A stretch of DNA of 7,183 nt from an uncultured Roseburia sp. (GTDB lineage Bacteria > Bacillota > Clostridia > Lachnospirales > Lachnospiraceae). Position numbers and translations under genes: made by a program. Positions 5,823-7,183 of this stretch are shown here, one piece after another (the stretch's first letter is position 1; each line of letters starts with the position of its first letter). The stretch is from NCBI GenBank assembly GCA_947564765.1, contig CANODN010000101.1, positions 1-7,183 of the forward strand, in the 5' to 3' direction. The notes beneath the pieces are model-generated. The model saw nothing but the letters and a program-made list of their open reading frames with translations. It was not told the origin of the DNA and ran no database searches.

Positions 5823-7160
5823 CTAATCTTTGCATATCATTTTCTTACATTCTTTCCGGTAAAAAGAAACAGACATAATCATAGCCGTTGTCCAGCCAAT
5901 GGGCCATGCGCACCATATGCCCAGAGCAGAATGCAGCCAGCCGGAAAGTCCAAAGGCTAAGACCACCCGCAGGATCAAATCCGTAAACGTAGCCGTCATG
6001 AACTGACGCATTGCACTTATCCCCCGAAGAATACCGTCTGCTGACAGCTTTGCAGACACAACAAAATAAAAGGGTGACAAAATCCACAAAAACTGTCTGC
6101 CTGTCAGCAATGCCTCTGCAGAGCTCTTTTCCATAAACAGCAGTAAAAAATATCTGCCGAATACAATGTACAGGATGCAAAAAGGAATACACAGACACCA
6201 TACCATTTTAAGGCCCGCCCGAAACCCCGCCCGGATTCGGTCAAATTTGCCGGCGCCGAGATTCTGAGCTGAAAAATTAGAAATCCCGTTGCCGATTGTA
6301 GTAAAGGATGTAATCACCAGATTGTTCAGCTTTACCGCGGCAGAATAACCAGCCATAACAGGCGCACCAAATCCATTGATCACACCCTGAATCATAATGT
6401 TTCCTACCGATATGAAGCTCTGCTGTAAAATACTCGGAATGGCAATGACCATAATCTTTTTTAAAAGCTCCCAGTCAAACAGCACTGTCTGCTCTGAAAT
6501 TCCAATCGCCCGAAGTCTCCTCCATACCGTAATGACAGCCAGAATGCAGCTGACTCCCTGACATAAAAAGGTAGCCCAGGCAACGCCTGCCACACCCATA
6601 TCAAATGCTTTTACAAACAGAATATCTACTGCAATATTTGATGTAGAGGATACTGCCAGAAAATAAAAGGGCGTTTTGGAGTCCCCCAATGCAGAAAAGA
6701 TTCCCGTTGCAATATTATAAAAAAACACAAAGGGCAGTCCCCATACATAAATGTCCAGATACAGCCTGGAATCTGCAAATACTTCTTCTGGAGTCCGGAT
6801 CAGATGCAGCAACGGCGTACACCCGAAAATCCCGATCAACATCAATACGCCGCAGAGAACGGCACTGAAAATACAGGATGTCGTCACAGCAGTTTTCAGC
6901 CTGCCGTATTGTTTTGCACCAAACAGCTGGGAAACGATCACGGAACACCCCATATTACAGCCAAAGGCAAAGGCAATAAAAATCAATGTAATCTCATAGC
7001 TGTTCCCCACAGCCGCCAATGCATTTTCTCCGATAAATTTGCCGGCCACCAGACTGTCTGCTATATTATAAAGCTGCTGGAAGATAATACTGCCAAACAA
7101 GGGAAGGCAGAACTTCCATAATACGGTTTCCGGTTTTCCAACAGTCAAATCCTTATTCAT
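5823..7160 (-). CDS. MATE family efflux transporter
   Basis: A 445-residue inner-membrane antiporter that couples cation (Na+ or H+) influx to export of organic cations, drugs or metabolites. It has the usual MATE length and about 12 hydrophobic helices in two related halves. The first half opens with the family pattern F-C-L-P-L-F-G-S-I-I-F-Q-Q-L-Y-N-I-A-D-S (17-36) and ALAAVGNS (47-54), and carries FGAKQYGRLK (80-89) after helix 2; the second half repeats this with IPSILQQSF (241-249) and LGAGKFDRIRAG (301-312). GIFSALGDSKTPF (153-165) and DGILRGISAMR (375-385) are the other conserved loops. The start at 7160 is supported by AGAGAGG nine to ten bases upstream (7171-7177). Only 23 bases lie before it, so its promoter is not visible. 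No terminator follows; transcription may continue into the glycosyltransferase. Substrate cannot be predicted. Confidence 0.93.
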   Translation of the reverse strand: MNKDLTVGKPETVLWKFCLPLFGSIIFQQLYNIADSLVAGKFIGENALAAVGNSYEITLIFIAFAFGCNMGCSVIVSQLFGAKQYGRLKTAVTTSCIFSAVLCGVLMLIGIFGCTPLLHLIRTPEEVFADSRLYLDIYVWGLPFVFFYNIATGIFSALGDSKTPFYFLAVSSTSNIAVDILFVKAFDMGVAGVAWATFLCQGVSCILAVITVWRRLRAIGISEQTVLFDWELLKKIMVIAIPSILQQSFISVGNIMIQGVINGFGAPVMAGYSAAVKLNNLVITSFTTIGNGISNFSAQNLGAGKFDRIRAGFRAGLKMVWCLCIPFCILYIVFGRYFLLLFMEKSSAEALLTGRQFLWILSPFYFVVSAKLSADGILRGISAMRQFMTATFTDLILRVVLAFGLSGWLHSALGIWCAWPIGWTTAMIMSVSFYRKECKKMICKD

Positions 7161-7183
7161 AACATCATATCCTCTCTACATCT

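Overview
The window looks like a chromosomal segment from a low-to-moderate GC Gram-positive Clostridia, most likely a gut Lachnospiraceae (Blautia/Dorea/Ruminococcus-like). This is inferred from AGGAGG-type ribosome binding sites, TTGACA/TATAAT-type promoters, and the protein families present; no rRNA or other phylogenetic marker is here to settle it. Every gene I can support lies on the minus strand. I see no tRNA, rRNA, CRISPR array, transposase or phage gene, and no gene-free stretch over 300 bases (the longest is 3080-3317).

In transcription order (right to left): (1) a MATE-family multidrug/metabolite exporter (5823-7160); (2) after a good promoter and a structured leader, a stand-alone cytoplasmic family-2 glycosyltransferase with a helical TPR-like tail (4630-5697, TTG start), followed by a hairpin terminator; (3) an RlmI/YwbD-type 23S rRNA cytosine methyltransferase (3318-4514). 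These three look like ordinary housekeeping or accessory single genes.

(4) The left half is a surface-protein operon. It starts with a near-consensus sigma-A promoter (3229-3257) whose transcript meets a strong intrinsic terminator (3133-3161) before the first gene, so it is either an attenuated leader or a source of a ~90-nt small RNA. The operon then encodes a 141-residue coiled-coil protein, an overlapping type I signal peptidase, and a large secreted or membrane-anchored surface protein that runs off the left edge (at least 664 residues).

The surface protein is the most interesting object. It has an N-terminal membrane segment, seven tandem Cys/His repeats (C-x(5-9)-HxH-x3-C), a CHAP/NlpC-P60-type amidase fold in which both catalytic positions appear substituted (Cys to Asp, His to Gln), an acidic linker, an all-beta domain I cannot name, and the start of a ricin/beta-trefoil-like region. 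The dedicated-looking signal peptidase and coiled-coil partner suggest a surface export and assembly unit resembling Gram-positive pilus or adhesin loci, but no sortase or pilin is visible in the window, so this remains an inference.
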